Source: Mycolicibacterium cosmeticum (GTDB lineage: Bacteria; Actinomycetota; Actinomycetes; Mycobacteriales; Mycobacteriaceae). From it: a stretch of DNA of 64,000 nt. Below, piece after piece: positions 25,430-33,294 of this stretch. The DNA lies in the NCBI RefSeq assembly GCF_000613185.1, contig NZ_CCBB010000003.1, positions 1,674,001 through 1,738,000 on the forward strand, read 5' to 3'. Every line of letters starts with the position of its first letter. Positions within the stretch are counted from its first letter, which is position 1. The position numbers and the translations under genes were made by a program. The notes under the pieces are model-generated. The model saw only the letters and a program-made list of their open reading frames with translations, did no database searches and was not told where the DNA came from.

Positions 25430-26796
25430 GCACCTGCGAGGTCATCAATCCGGCCACCGAGGAGGTGCTGCGCACCGTCGACCTGCTCGACGAGGCGGCG
25501 GTCGACGACGCGGTGGCGGCCGCGGTGGCCGCCCAGCGCCAGTGGGCGCGGCTGGCGCCCGCCGACCGGGCGGGCGCACTGCGCGCCTTCGCCGCGACGG
25601 TCGATGCCCACATCGCCGAACTGGCGGCGCTGGAGGTGGCCAACTCCGGTCATCCGATCGGCCAGGCCGAGTGGGAGGCCGGGCATGTCCGCGACGTGCT
25701 CACCTATTACGCGGCCAGCCCGGAACGCCTGTCGGGCAGGCAGATTCCGGTGGCCGGCGGCCTGGATGTCACCTTCCACGAGCCGCTCGGTGTGGTCGGG
25801 GTGATCACCCCGTGGAACTTCCCGATGACCATCGCGGCCTGGGGATTCGCCCCGGCGCTGGCCGCCGGTAACGCGGTGCTGCTCAAGCCCGCCGAGTGGA
25901 CGCCGCTGACCTCCATCCGGCTGGGCCGGCTGGCCCTCGAATCGGGCCTACCCGAGGGACTCTTCCAGGTGCTGCCGGGGGCGGGTCCGGTGGTGGGCGA
26001 GCGCTTCGTCACCCATCCCGACGTGCGCAAGGTGGTGTTCACCGGCTCCACCCGGGTCGGCACCCGGGTGATGGCCGGCGCCGCCGCGCAGGTCAAACGC
26101 GTCACCCTGGAGCTGGGCGGCAAGAGCGCCAACATCGTCTTCGACGACTGCGATCTGGAGCGCGCCGCGGCCACCGCCCCCTACGGAGTGTTCGACAACG
26201 CCGGCCAGGACTGCTGTGCCCGCAGTCGGATCCTGGTGCAGCGCACCGTTTACGACCGGTTCATGGAACTGCTGGAACCCGCGGTCAAGGGGGTGGTGGT
26301 GGGCGACCCGACCGCCCGCGACACCGAGATGGGGCCGCTGGTCTCCAAGAAGCACTGGGAGTCGGTGTCGGCCTATGTGCCCGACGACGCGCCGGTGGCC
26401 TTCCGCGGGTCGGCGCCGGGCGGGCCCGGGTACTGGTTCGCCCCGACCGTGCTGACCCCGGCGCGGGCCGACCGCACCGTCACCGAGGAGATCTTCGGGC
26501 CGGTGGTGACGGTGCTGCCGTTCGAGGACGAAGCCGACGCCATCGCCCTGGCCAACGCCACCTCCTACGGCTTGTCGGGATCGATCTGGACCGACAACGT
26601 GTCACGCGCCCTTCGGGTTTCGCGCGCCGTCGAGGCCGGCAATCTCAGCGTCAACTCGCACTCGTCGGTGCGCTACACCACGCCGTTCGGGGGCTTCAAG
26701 CAGTCCGGGCTTGGCCGCGAGCTGGGTCCGGATGCGCCTTTGTCGTTCACCGAAACCAAGAACGTCTTCATCCATGTCGGCGAGCCGACGAATTGA
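25426..26796 (+). CDS. aldC: NAD(P)-dependent aldehyde dehydrogenase (AldC)
   Basis: The 456-aa enzyme has the full aldehyde dehydrogenase set: TPWNFPM (Asn of the oxyanion hole), KPAEWTPL, FTGSTRVG (cofactor loop), VTLELGGKSANIV with the general-base Glu, and NAGQDCCARSR with the catalytic Cys. The final EIFGPVV and GGFKQSGLGRELG are also present. In a gamma-glutamylation route it would oxidise gamma-glutamyl-aminoaldehyde to the acid. ATG 25426 overlaps the upstream stop. The same gene order (Rv2860c to Rv2857c) occurs in M. tuberculosis. Confidence 0.93.
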   Translation: MSTCEVINPATEEVLRTVDLLDEAAVDDAVAAAVAAQRQWARLAPADRAGALRAFAATVDAHIAELAALEVANSGHPIGQAEWEAGHVRDVLTYYAASPERLSGRQIPVAGGLDVTFHEPLGVVGVITPWNFPMTIAAWGFAPALAAGNAVLLKPAEWTPLTSIRLGRLALESGLPEGLFQVLPGAGPVVGERFVTHPDVRKVVFTGSTRVGTRVMAGAAAQVKRVTLELGGKSANIVFDDCDLERAAATAPYGVFDNAGQDCCARSRILVQRTVYDRFMELLEPAVKGVVVGDPTARDTEMGPLVSKKHWESVSAYVPDDAPVAFRGSAPGGPGYWFAPTVLTPARADRTVTEEIFGPVVTVLPFEDEADAIALANATSYGLSGSIWTDNVSRALRVSRAVEAGNLSVNSHSSVRYTTPFGGFKQSGLGRELGPDAPLSFTETKNVFIHVGEPTN

Positions 26797-26815
26797 GCAC
26801 AGCGAGGAGAGCTAG

Positions 26816-27589
26816 ATGGATCTCACCCAGCGGCTGAAGGACAAGGTCGCCGTCATCACCGGGGGTGCCAGCGGGATCGGGCTGGCGACGGTCAAGCGGA
26901 TGCAGGCCGAAGGCGCCATCGTCGTCATCGGCGATGTCGACCCGGTGAGCGGACAAGCCGTCGCCGACGAGCTCAACGTCACCTTCGTCCAGGTCGACGT
27001 GTCGGATCAGGACGCGGTGGACCACTTGTTCGACACCGCCGTGAAGGTGCACGGCGGACTGGACATCGCGTTCAACAACGCCGGCATCAGCCCGCCCGAG
27101 GACGACCTGATCGAGAACACCGAGCTGCCCGCCTGGCAGAAGGTGCAGGACATCAACCTCAAGAGCGTGTACCTGTGCTGCCGGGCCGCCCTGCGGCACA
27201 TGGTGCCCGCGCAGCGCGGCTCGATCATCAACACCGCGTCGTTCGTCGCGGTGATGGGGTCGGCCACCAGCCAGATCTCCTACACCGCGTCCAAGGGCGG
27301 GGTGCTGGCCATGTCGCGGGAACTGGGGGTGCAGTTCGCCCGCCAGGGCATCCGGGTGAACGCGCTGTGCCCCGGCCCGGTGAACACGCCGTTGCTGCAG
27401 GAACTGTTCGCCAAGGATCCCGAGCGGGCGGCGCGGCGCCTGGTGCACGTGCCGGTGGGCCGGTTCGCCGAGCCCGAGGAGCTGGCCGCCGCGGTCGCGT
27501 TCCTGGCCAGTGACGACGCGTCGTTCATCACCGGCTCGACCTTCCTGGTCGACGGCGGCATCAGCGGCCACTACGTCACGCCGCTGTGA
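26816..27589 (+). CDS. Short-chain dehydrogenase/reductase (Rv2857c-like)
   Basis: A classical SDR of 257 aa: the NAD(P) motif TGGASGIG (15-22), an acidic residue after the second strand (IGDVDP) suggesting NAD preference, NNAGISPPE, and the catalytic SYTASKGG (Tyr-x3-Lys) with the preceding Ser region NTASFVAVM. The C-terminal CPGPVNTPLLQELF and FLVDGGISGHYVTPL are typical. It is 19 bases after aldC with GAGGAG before ATG 26816. Its substrate in the amine pathway is not evident; it might reduce or oxidise a hydroxy or oxo intermediate. Confidence 0.9.
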   Translation: MDLTQRLKDKVAVITGGASGIGLATVKRMQAEGAIVVIGDVDPVSGQAVADELNVTFVQVDVSDQDAVDHLFDTAVKVHGGLDIAFNNAGISPPEDDLIENTELPAWQKVQDINLKSVYLCCRAALRHMVPAQRGSIINTASFVAVMGSATSQISYTASKGGVLAMSRELGVQFARQGIRVNALCPGPVNTPLLQELFAKDPERAARRLVHVPVGRFAEPEELAAAVAFLASDDASFITGSTFLVDGGISGHYVTPL

Positions 27590-27607
27590 GCCAGTAGGTT
27601 TGCACCG

Positions 27608-28339
27608 ATGTCCCAGTCCGACCGGGTGTCCGAGCCGCTGACCGCAGGCGAGGCGCTGCTGCGCCCGGTGCGGCTCGGCAACGCCTTCGAGGACACCGTC
27701 GGTCGGCTGTTGGAGACCATCCGGCTCGGCGTGCTGGAGCCGGGGGCCTCGCTGCCGCCGGAACGGGAACTGGCCGCCCGGCTCGGGGTCAGCCGCGACA
27801 CCGTGCGGGAAGCCATCAGATCGCTGGCCGACGCCGGGTATCTGGTGTCCAAGCGGGGTCGCTACGGCGGCACCTTCCTGGCCACCGAGATGCCCGCGCT
27901 GCCGGCCAGCGCCGACGGTCTCACCCGGGAGGAGATCGACGACGCCGTGCGGCTGCGCGAGATCCTCGAGGTCGGCGCGGCCAGGATGGCGGCCGGGCGC
28001 ACGCTGACCGCGGTGCAGCGGGAGGGGCTGTGGTCGCGGCTGGGTGACGTGCGCGGCGCCGATCCCGACGACTACCGCCGGTTGGACTCCCGGTTGCACC
28101 TGGCCATCGCCGAGGCCGCCGGGTCGCCGTCGCTGGTGCCGCTGGTGGCCCAGAACCGGATGCGGATCAACGCGCTGCTGGACCAGATCCCGCTGTTGTC
28201 CCGCAACATCGCCCATTCCGACGAACAGCACGAGGCCATCGTGATGGCGATCCTGGCCGGCGACGCCGAGGGCGCCGGGGCGGCGATGGCCGCGCATGTC
28301 GCCGGCTCGGCCGCGCTGCTGCACGGCTTCCTCGACTAG
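27608..28339 (+). CDS. GntR-family regulator, FadR subfamily
   Basis: The 243-aa protein has an N-terminal winged helix-turn-helix (about 40-100; ERELAARLGVSRDTVREAIRSLADAGYL) and an all-helical FCD ligand domain (about 115-235) with the His-containing RLHLAIAEAAGSPSLVPLV. FadR-type repressors respond to small carboxylates or related effectors. As last gene of the glnA4 cluster it probably controls the permease and glnA4 promoters. TAGGTT (27595-27600) lies seven bases before the ATG, so it may also have its own near-leaderless transcript. Confidence 0.9.
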   Translation: MSQSDRVSEPLTAGEALLRPVRLGNAFEDTVGRLLETIRLGVLEPGASLPPERELAARLGVSRDTVREAIRSLADAGYLVSKRGRYGGTFLATEMPALPASADGLTREEIDDAVRLREILEVGAARMAAGRTLTAVQREGLWSRLGDVRGADPDDYRRLDSRLHLAIAEAAGSPSLVPLVAQNRMRINALLDQIPLLSRNIAHSDEQHEAIVMAILAGDAEGAGAAMAAHVAGSAALLHGFLD

Positions 28340-28403
28340 GGATTCGTGCACGTTTTGTTCCGGTGGGCGTTACGGGATGTGCACAAATCACTACGATCGG
28401 GGC

Positions 28404-28700
28404 GTGGCCGGACCTGCAGACCCCGACGTCGACACCGCGGGGTGGTCGCGGCGGTTCGACCTGCTGTCGGATCCGCACCGGCTGGAGATCCTGCTGGCGC
28501 TGCACCGGGCCCCCGGCATCTGTGTCGGTGATCTGGCCGGCGTGCTCGGGCGTTCGGAAAACGCCGTCTCCCAAGCCCTTCGCGTGCTGCGTGACCAGGG
28601 CTGGGTGTCCAGCACCCGGATGGGGCGCACGGTGTCCTACCGCCTGGACGACGACGTGGTGCACGACCTGCTGCACTGGATCGGCGCCAGGCACGGCTGA
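28404..28700 (+). CDS. ArsR/SmtB-family metalloregulator-like repressor
   Basis: The 98-aa protein is a compact winged helix: RRFDLLSDPHRLEILLALHRAPGICVGDLAGVLGRSENAVSQALRVLRDQGWVSSTRMGRTVSYRLDDD (cited by its ends at about residues 14 and 82). The Cys in GICVGDL is at a place where some family members bind metal; a C-terminal His motif (VVHDLLHWIGARHG) adds His ligands, as in Ni/Co sensors. GTG 28404 is chosen because TACGAT (28392-28397) ends six bases upstream; an in-frame ATG at 28377 would lie upstream of that -10. Closeness to nicT suggests Ni/Co control. Metal specificity is inferred. Confidence 0.82.
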   Translation: MAGPADPDVDTAGWSRRFDLLSDPHRLEILLALHRAPGICVGDLAGVLGRSENAVSQALRVLRDQGWVSSTRMGRTVSYRLDDDVVHDLLHWIGARHG

Positions 28701-28712
28701 ATCCGACCGTTT

Positions 28713-28730
28713 TGTCGATACCGACACCGT
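28713..28730 (+). promoter_or_regulatory. Palindromic operator candidate before the methyltransferase
   Basis: TGTCGATACCGACACCGT matches 697-714 upstream of the P450 with one mismatch. The core TGTCG-N4-CGACA is self-complementary. Two copies 28 kb apart in non-coding DNA suggest the same regulator. Confidence 0.45.
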
Positions 28731-28758
28731 CGCTGCCCGCCGAGCGGACAGTGGGTGC

Positions 28759-29589
28759 ATGGACACAACGGACTTGTCTGCCGCCGAGGCGGACCGAGCG
28801 CTCAAGGCCAAGCACCGTGCCCTGTGGGCGTCGGGTGACTACGTCGCGGTGGCCACCGAGCTGATCCCGGAACTCGGCCCCGAACTGGTGCGGGCCTGTG
28901 CGATCGGCACTGGCGACCGGGTGCTCGACGTCGCCGCCGGAGCCGGCAACGCCGCCATTCCCGCCGCGCAGGCGGGAGCGGTGGTGACGGCCTGCGATCT
29001 GACCCCGGAACTGTTCGACGCGGGCCGGGCCGAGGCGGCCCGGCGTGGGACGCAGGTGGAGTGGGTGGAGGCCGATGCCGAGGCGATGCCCTTCCCGGAC
29101 GACGCCTTCGACACGGTGATGTCGTGCGTCGGAGTGATGTTTGCGCCACACCACCAAGCCAGTGCGGACGAACTGATCCGGGTCTGCCGGCCGGGTGGCA
29201 CCATCGGCCTGATCAACTGGACGCCCGGCGGCCTCATCGGGCAGCTGCTGGCCACCATGAAGCCGTTCGCTCCGCCGCCCCCGCCGGGAGCCGTCCCCGG
29301 GCCGCTGTGGGGCGACGAGGAGCACGTGCGGTCACTGTTCGGCGACCGGGTCGTCGACCTGACGGCGCGCAAACAGACCGTTCGGATGGACCGCTGCTCC
29401 GACGCGCTCGAATTCCGCGAGTATTGGAAGCGCAACTACGGTCCGACGATCGCGGCATACAACTACAACGCGGGCACGCCGGAGCGGGTGGCTGAATTGG
29501 ACGCGGTCTTCCTGGACTTCCTCACCAGGACACGGACAGCCACCGGGTGGAATGCCGAATATCTGTTGGTGACCGCCACCAAACGCTGA
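28759..29589 (+). CDS. SAM-dependent methyltransferase (type 11)
   Basis: The 276-aa protein is a class I methyltransferase. Motif I is VLDVAAGAGNAAIPAA (about 55-70), motif II CDLTPELFDAG, motif III VEADAEAMPFPDDAFDTVMSCVGVMF, then ELIRVCRPGGTIGLINWTP. The product target is not evident; the fold resembles UbiE/COQ5-like small-molecule methylases. ATG 28759 is 28 bases after a palindrome that also occurs upstream of the P450. It sits between the ArsR gene and nicT, all three on the same strand. Confidence 0.88.
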   Translation: MDTTDLSAAEADRALKAKHRALWASGDYVAVATELIPELGPELVRACAIGTGDRVLDVAAGAGNAAIPAAQAGAVVTACDLTPELFDAGRAEAARRGTQVEWVEADAEAMPFPDDAFDTVMSCVGVMFAPHHQASADELIRVCRPGGTIGLINWTPGGLIGQLLATMKPFAPPPPPGAVPGPLWGDEEHVRSLFGDRVVDLTARKQTVRMDRCSDALEFREYWKRNYGPTIAAYNYNAGTPERVAELDAVFLDFLTRTRTATGWNAEYLLVTATKR

Positions 29590-29596
29590 CCAAGAC

Positions 29597-29636
29597 ATAT
29601 GTTCAGGTAGACAGATATCGTGGCGAGTCCTACGCT
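29597..29636 (+). promoter_or_regulatory. nicT promoter with AT-rich imperfect inverted repeat
   Basis: ATATGTTC (29597-29604) and GACAGATAT (29610-29618) form an imperfect inverted repeat in a GC-rich setting, resembling SmtB/ArsR half-sites of the ATATG(A/T)-type. TACGCT (29631-29636) is the candidate -10, six bases from the ATG. A repressor at the repeat would cover the -35 region. Confidence 0.5.
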
Positions 29637-29642
29637 GCGGTG

Positions 29643-30713
29643 ATGCCATCGCGATTCGACCGGGCCGACTGGATCTCCATCGCAAGCATCGCCGGCGTGG
29701 TCGCGGCCCTGCACGTATTCGGTTGGGGTGTCCTGATTTTCGGCGTGGCGCCGCAGCACATCACGCTGGGGTCGGCCGGTGTGTTCGGCGTCGGGCTCGG
29801 GGTGACGGCCTACCTGCTGGGCGCCCGGCACGCGTTCGACGCCGACCACATCGCCGTCATCGACAACACCACCCGCAAGCTGGTGGGGGAGGGCACCCGG
29901 TCGCTGTCGGCCGGGTTCTGGTTCTCGCTCGGGCATTCCAGCGTGGTGTTCGGGCTGGCGCTGCTGCTGGCGCTGGGCGTGCGGGCCGTCGCAGGCCCGG
30001 TGCAGGACGACGGGTCGCCGATGCTGGCCACCCTGGGGCTCATCGGTTCGGTGGTGGCCGGCACGTTCCTGCTGCTGATCGGGTTGACCAACCTGTTCGC
30101 CGCGGTGGGCATCGCCAAGGTGTTCCGGGCCATGCGCCGCGGCGAGTTCGACGAACAGGAGCTGGAGCGCCATCTGGCGAATCGGGGGCTGCTGGCCCGG
30201 TTGGTGGGCCGGGTGATGCACCGGGTGGACAAGCCGTGGCACCTGTACCCGGTCGGCTTCCTGATGGGCCTGGGCTTCGACACCGCCACGCAGGTGGCGC
30301 TGCTGGTACTGGCGGCCGGCACGGCGGCCTTCACCCTGCCCTGGTACGCCGTGCTGGTGTTGCCGGTGCTGTTCGCCGCGGGGATGAGCCTGTTCGACAG
30401 CCTGGACGGGATCTTCATGGCCCGCGCCTACGGCTGGGCGTTCCTCAAGCCGATCCGCAAGGTGTACTACAACCTGACCGTCACCGTGCTGTCGGTGCTC
30501 GTCGCGCTGGCCATCGGCGTCATCGTGCTCACCGGCCTGTTGGTGGATCGACTCGGCATCACGTCCGGGCCGCTGACGGTGATCGGTTCGGCGGACCTGG
30601 AATTCGTCGGCTTCTCGATCGTCGGCATGTTCGTGCTGACCTGGCTCATCGCGATCGGGGTGTGGCGCTTCGGCCGGATCGAGGAGCGCTGGGACGCCAC
30701 GCCGGCGGCTTAG
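29643..30713 (+). CDS. nicT: Nickel/cobalt permease NicT (NiCoT family)
   Basis: The 356-aa membrane protein has eight predicted helices and the NiCoT signature in helix II, RHAFDADHIAVIDN (HAFDADHI at 63-70), required for Ni/Co transport. Further conserved parts are FWFSLGHSSVVF, GFLMGLGFDTATQ and FAAGMSLFDSLDGIFM. It likely supplies cobalt for the cob genes of this window or nickel for urease/hydrogenase. The ATG at 29643 is six bases after TACGCT. Its stop codon overlaps the mtr stop tail to tail by four bases. As I recall, M. tuberculosis nicT and mtr are co-oriented; here they converge. Confidence 0.93.
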   Translation: MPSRFDRADWISIASIAGVVAALHVFGWGVLIFGVAPQHITLGSAGVFGVGLGVTAYLLGARHAFDADHIAVIDNTTRKLVGEGTRSLSAGFWFSLGHSSVVFGLALLLALGVRAVAGPVQDDGSPMLATLGLIGSVVAGTFLLLIGLTNLFAAVGIAKVFRAMRRGEFDEQELERHLANRGLLARLVGRVMHRVDKPWHLYPVGFLMGLGFDTATQVALLVLAAGTAAFTLPWYAVLVLPVLFAAGMSLFDSLDGIFMARAYGWAFLKPIRKVYYNLTVTVLSVLVALAIGVIVLTGLLVDRLGITSGPLTVIGSADLEFVGFSIVGMFVLTWLIAIGVWRFGRIEERWDATPAA

Positions 30714-32098
30714 AGCAGCCCCAGCAGCGCGTTCTCGATCACCTCGGGAAGCGCGGGGTGAATCCAATACTGTTGGGTGGCAACCGCTTTGGCGGGCTGA
30801 CCGAGGCTCATGGCCTGGATCAACGGCTGGATGATGGATGAGGCCTGGTAGCCGAGGATGTGCGCCCCCAGGATTCGGCCGGTGCCGCGTTCGCCGATCA
30901 CCTTGGCGATCCCGGTGGTGTCCTCCATCGCCCAGCCGTACGCGGTGTCGCCGTAGTTCTGCACCTTGACCACGATGTCGTGGCCGGCTTCGCGGGCCTG
31001 CGCCTCGGTGAGGCCGACCATCGCCATCTGCGGGTCGGTGAACACCGCCGAGGGCACGAAGCGGTGGTCGCTGGCCACCATCGCCGCGGTGTCGTCCCAG
31101 TCCAGCAGCAGGTTGTGCCGCACCACCCGCATCTCGTGGTTGGCCACGTGCTTGAGCTGGTAGTCCGAGGACACGTCGCCCAGGGCGTAGACGCCGCGGG
31201 CGGTGGTGCGCTGGTACTCGTCGACCATGACGCTGCCGTCCCGGACGGTGACCCCGGCGAGCTCGGCGTCCAGCAGGTCCCCGTTGGGCACCCGGCCGGT
31301 GGCCACCAGCAGCACATCGGTGTCGAGCTCGGAGCCGTCGTCGAGCTCGAGCACGGTGCGGCCGTCCTCGGTGCGGGACCCGATGACGTTGACGTGGGTG
31401 CGCACGTCCCATTTCGCCATGGCCAGGTCGGTGAAGCGGTGACAGATCGTCTCATCGCAGTGCGTCAGCAGCCCCGCTCCGCGCACCACGATGGTCACCC
31501 GGACGCCGAGCGCGGAGAACACGTGCGCGAATTCGGCGGCCACGAACCCACCGCCGACGATGACCATGTGCTCGGGGAGTTCCTCGATCCGCATGATGGT
31601 GTCGCTGGTGTGGTAGGCCACGCCGCAGTCGTGGATCGCCGGCGGTACCGATGCGCGCGAGCCGGCGGCGATCACCACCTGATCCGAGCTGAACTCGTCG
31701 CCGGCCTCGGTGCGCAACAGGTACCGGCCGTCGCGCACGCCGGTGAACCGGACGTGGCTGGCGTAGACGTCGATATTGGGCAGGCTGCGCTTGTACGCCG
31801 CGCCGGAGGCCGCGATCGGATCGATCCGGCCGAAGACCCGTTCGACGATATCGGGCCAGCGCACGCCGTCGATGTGGGCATCGATGCCGAACCGCCGCGC
31901 ATCGCGGACGGTGTGGGCCACCTCGGCGGCGTAGACGAACATCTTGGTCGGGATGCAGCCCACGTTCAGGCAGGTGCCGCCGAAGGTGCCCTGCTCGGCG
32001 ATGGCGATACGCATCTGGCCGTAGCGGGCGTCGAAGCCGGTGTCCGGGATGCTGTTGCCCGAGCCGGTGCCGATGATCGTCAGGTCGTAATGCTGCAC
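30710..32098 (-). CDS. mtr: Mycothione reductase
   Basis: Mtr is the NADPH-dependent flavoprotein that reduces mycothiol disulfide, the actinobacterial counterpart of glutathione reductase. The 462-aa protein shows the FAD site IIGTGSGN (8-15), the redox pair in GTCLNVGCIPTK (Cys43, Cys48), the NADPH site IVGGGFVAAEFAHVFSALG, FAD motif GVYALGDVSS and the C-terminal WIHPALPEVIENALLGL with the catalytic His-Glu. The GTG at 32096-32098 gives the family N-terminus. It begins seven bases after the upstream hydrolase stop, forming a two-gene operon, as in M. tuberculosis Rv2854-Rv2855. Confidence 0.96.
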   Translation of the reverse strand: MQHYDLTIIGTGSGNSIPDTGFDARYGQMRIAIAEQGTFGGTCLNVGCIPTKMFVYAAEVAHTVRDARRFGIDAHIDGVRWPDIVERVFGRIDPIAASGAAYKRSLPNIDVYASHVRFTGVRDGRYLLRTEAGDEFSSDQVVIAAGSRASVPPAIHDCGVAYHTSDTIMRIEELPEHMVIVGGGFVAAEFAHVFSALGVRVTIVVRGAGLLTHCDETICHRFTDLAMAKWDVRTHVNVIGSRTEDGRTVLELDDGSELDTDVLLVATGRVPNGDLLDAELAGVTVRDGSVMVDEYQRTTARGVYALGDVSSDYQLKHVANHEMRVVRHNLLLDWDDTAAMVASDHRFVPSAVFTDPQMAMVGLTEAQAREAGHDIVVKVQNYGDTAYGWAMEDTTGIAKVIGERGTGRILGAHILGYQASSIIQPLIQAMSLGQPAKAVATQQYWIHPALPEVIENALLGLL

Positions 32099-32105
32099 GC
32101 GCGCC

Positions 32106-33155
32106 CTATCCGGATTGTGTTGCGGTGGAAGGATTTCGGTGGTTGATCTCGGTGAGATGCCAGGTGAGCCAGGCATCGAGTTCGCGATAGGCGGCCGTCC
32201 GCGGGCCGGCCAGGGACAGGAACACATCGTGCTTGGCGTCGGTGATCGGCACGATCGTGCCCCGGTTGCCGACACAGCCGGCCCACCGTGCGATCTGCGC
32301 GACGTCGAGCACGGCGTCGCCGCGCTGAATGGCATCGGGATCCCCGGATTCCGGGACGCTGTGCCCCGACCGCAGGATGAGTGACGGCACCCCGACGTCC
32401 AGGCCGCGGTGCAGCCGGGCCTGCGCGCGCCGGATCGCGTTGATCCAGCCGAAGGTCACCGGGAAGCCGCCGACCGGTTTCCACTGCAGGTTGTAGTCGA
32501 ACTCCCCGGCATAGTCCCGGTGCAGGGTGGTGCCGTAGCCGCCATCACCGGTCGGGCGGCGGATCACCTGGGTGGTGCGCCACCGGGCCAGGGCGCGCAG
32601 CGCCACCGACGTGGGCGCGCTGCGCAGGATCGCCGGTCCGTGCAGATCGAACCAGGGGCTGTTGAGCACCAGGCCGGTGATGCGTCCGGTGGTGCGGTGG
32701 CGGCGCAGCCGATCCAGCCACAGCGTCACCACCAGCCCGCCGGCCGAGTGCCCGTAGATCAGCACCTCGGCCGCGTCGACGTGATCGAGGGCGGCCTGCA
32801 GCGCGACGTCGTAGCGGGCCAGGTCGGTGGTGAAGTGCGGGGTCTGCCCGTCACGCCAGGAGCGACCGCATTTGGGCAGGTCCACCGCGTAGACCGCGAA
32901 ACCGCGGGCCGCGAAGCGGTCGGCCAGCTCGGTGTGGAAGAAGTAGTCGGTGAACCCGTGCACCAGCACCACGGCGCGCGATGCGGCGGGGTCCTGCCCT
33001 GGGTCGCGTTCCGGGGCCTGCTCGCGCCGCACCAGGGTGGCCACCAGGTCCCCTTCGCCGTCCGGGTCGGGGCCCAGCGGCACGGTCAGTTGTCGATAGC
33101 CGGACAGGACGTCGGGTTCCCATTGCACCTGAGCATGGCCCTGCGATGCCGTCAC
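32106..33155 (-). CDS. Alpha/beta hydrolase, serine aminopeptidase S33 type (Rv2854-like)
   Basis: The 349-aa protein resembles monoacylglycerol lipase/S33 hydrolases: VVLVHGFTDYFFH (oxyanion), YAVDLPKCGRS, nucleophile elbow IYGHSAGGLVV, LILRSGHSV and a late DAKHDVFLS with the catalytic His. The substrate may be a lipid ester. TAGGGT (33162-33167, minus strand) ends six bases before the GTG at 33155, the leaderless signature, and so also provides the promoter for the downstream mtr. It is divergent from mqo. Confidence 0.88.
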   Translation of the reverse strand: MTASQGHAQVQWEPDVLSGYRQLTVPLGPDPDGEGDLVATLVRREQAPERDPGQDPAASRAVVLVHGFTDYFFHTELADRFAARGFAVYAVDLPKCGRSWRDGQTPHFTTDLARYDVALQAALDHVDAAEVLIYGHSAGGLVVTLWLDRLRRHRTTGRITGLVLNSPWFDLHGPAILRSAPTSVALRALARWRTTQVIRRPTGDGGYGTTLHRDYAGEFDYNLQWKPVGGFPVTFGWINAIRRAQARLHRGLDVGVPSLILRSGHSVPESGDPDAIQRGDAVLDVAQIARWAGCVGNRGTIVPITDAKHDVFLSLAGPRTAAYRELDAWLTWHLTEINHRNPSTATQSG

Positions 33156-33202
33156 GGGTTCACCCTAGCCGCGTGGTGACCGAAAGCACCCGGCACGGCC
33201 CG

Positions 33203-33230
33203 TTACCCGGCAGATGCGTCGCGATAACCT
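33203..33230 (+). promoter_or_regulatory. mqo promoter
   Basis: TTACCC (33203-33208) and TAACCT (33225-33230), 16 bases apart, form a plausible promoter with transcription from about 33237, giving a leader of about 58 bases before the GTG at 33295. Confidence 0.5.
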
Positions 33231-33294
33231 GAGGACCACAAGAACCGTCGCGTACCGCTGCGGCGGGCCGTGCGAAACGAAGGACCAGCCAACG

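Noticed and set aside
28377..28403. Upstream ATG start for the ArsR-type regulator
   Set aside because: TACGAT at 28392-28397 would then lie inside the coding region; GTG 28404 fits the leaderless spacing exactly and keeps the whole conserved domain.
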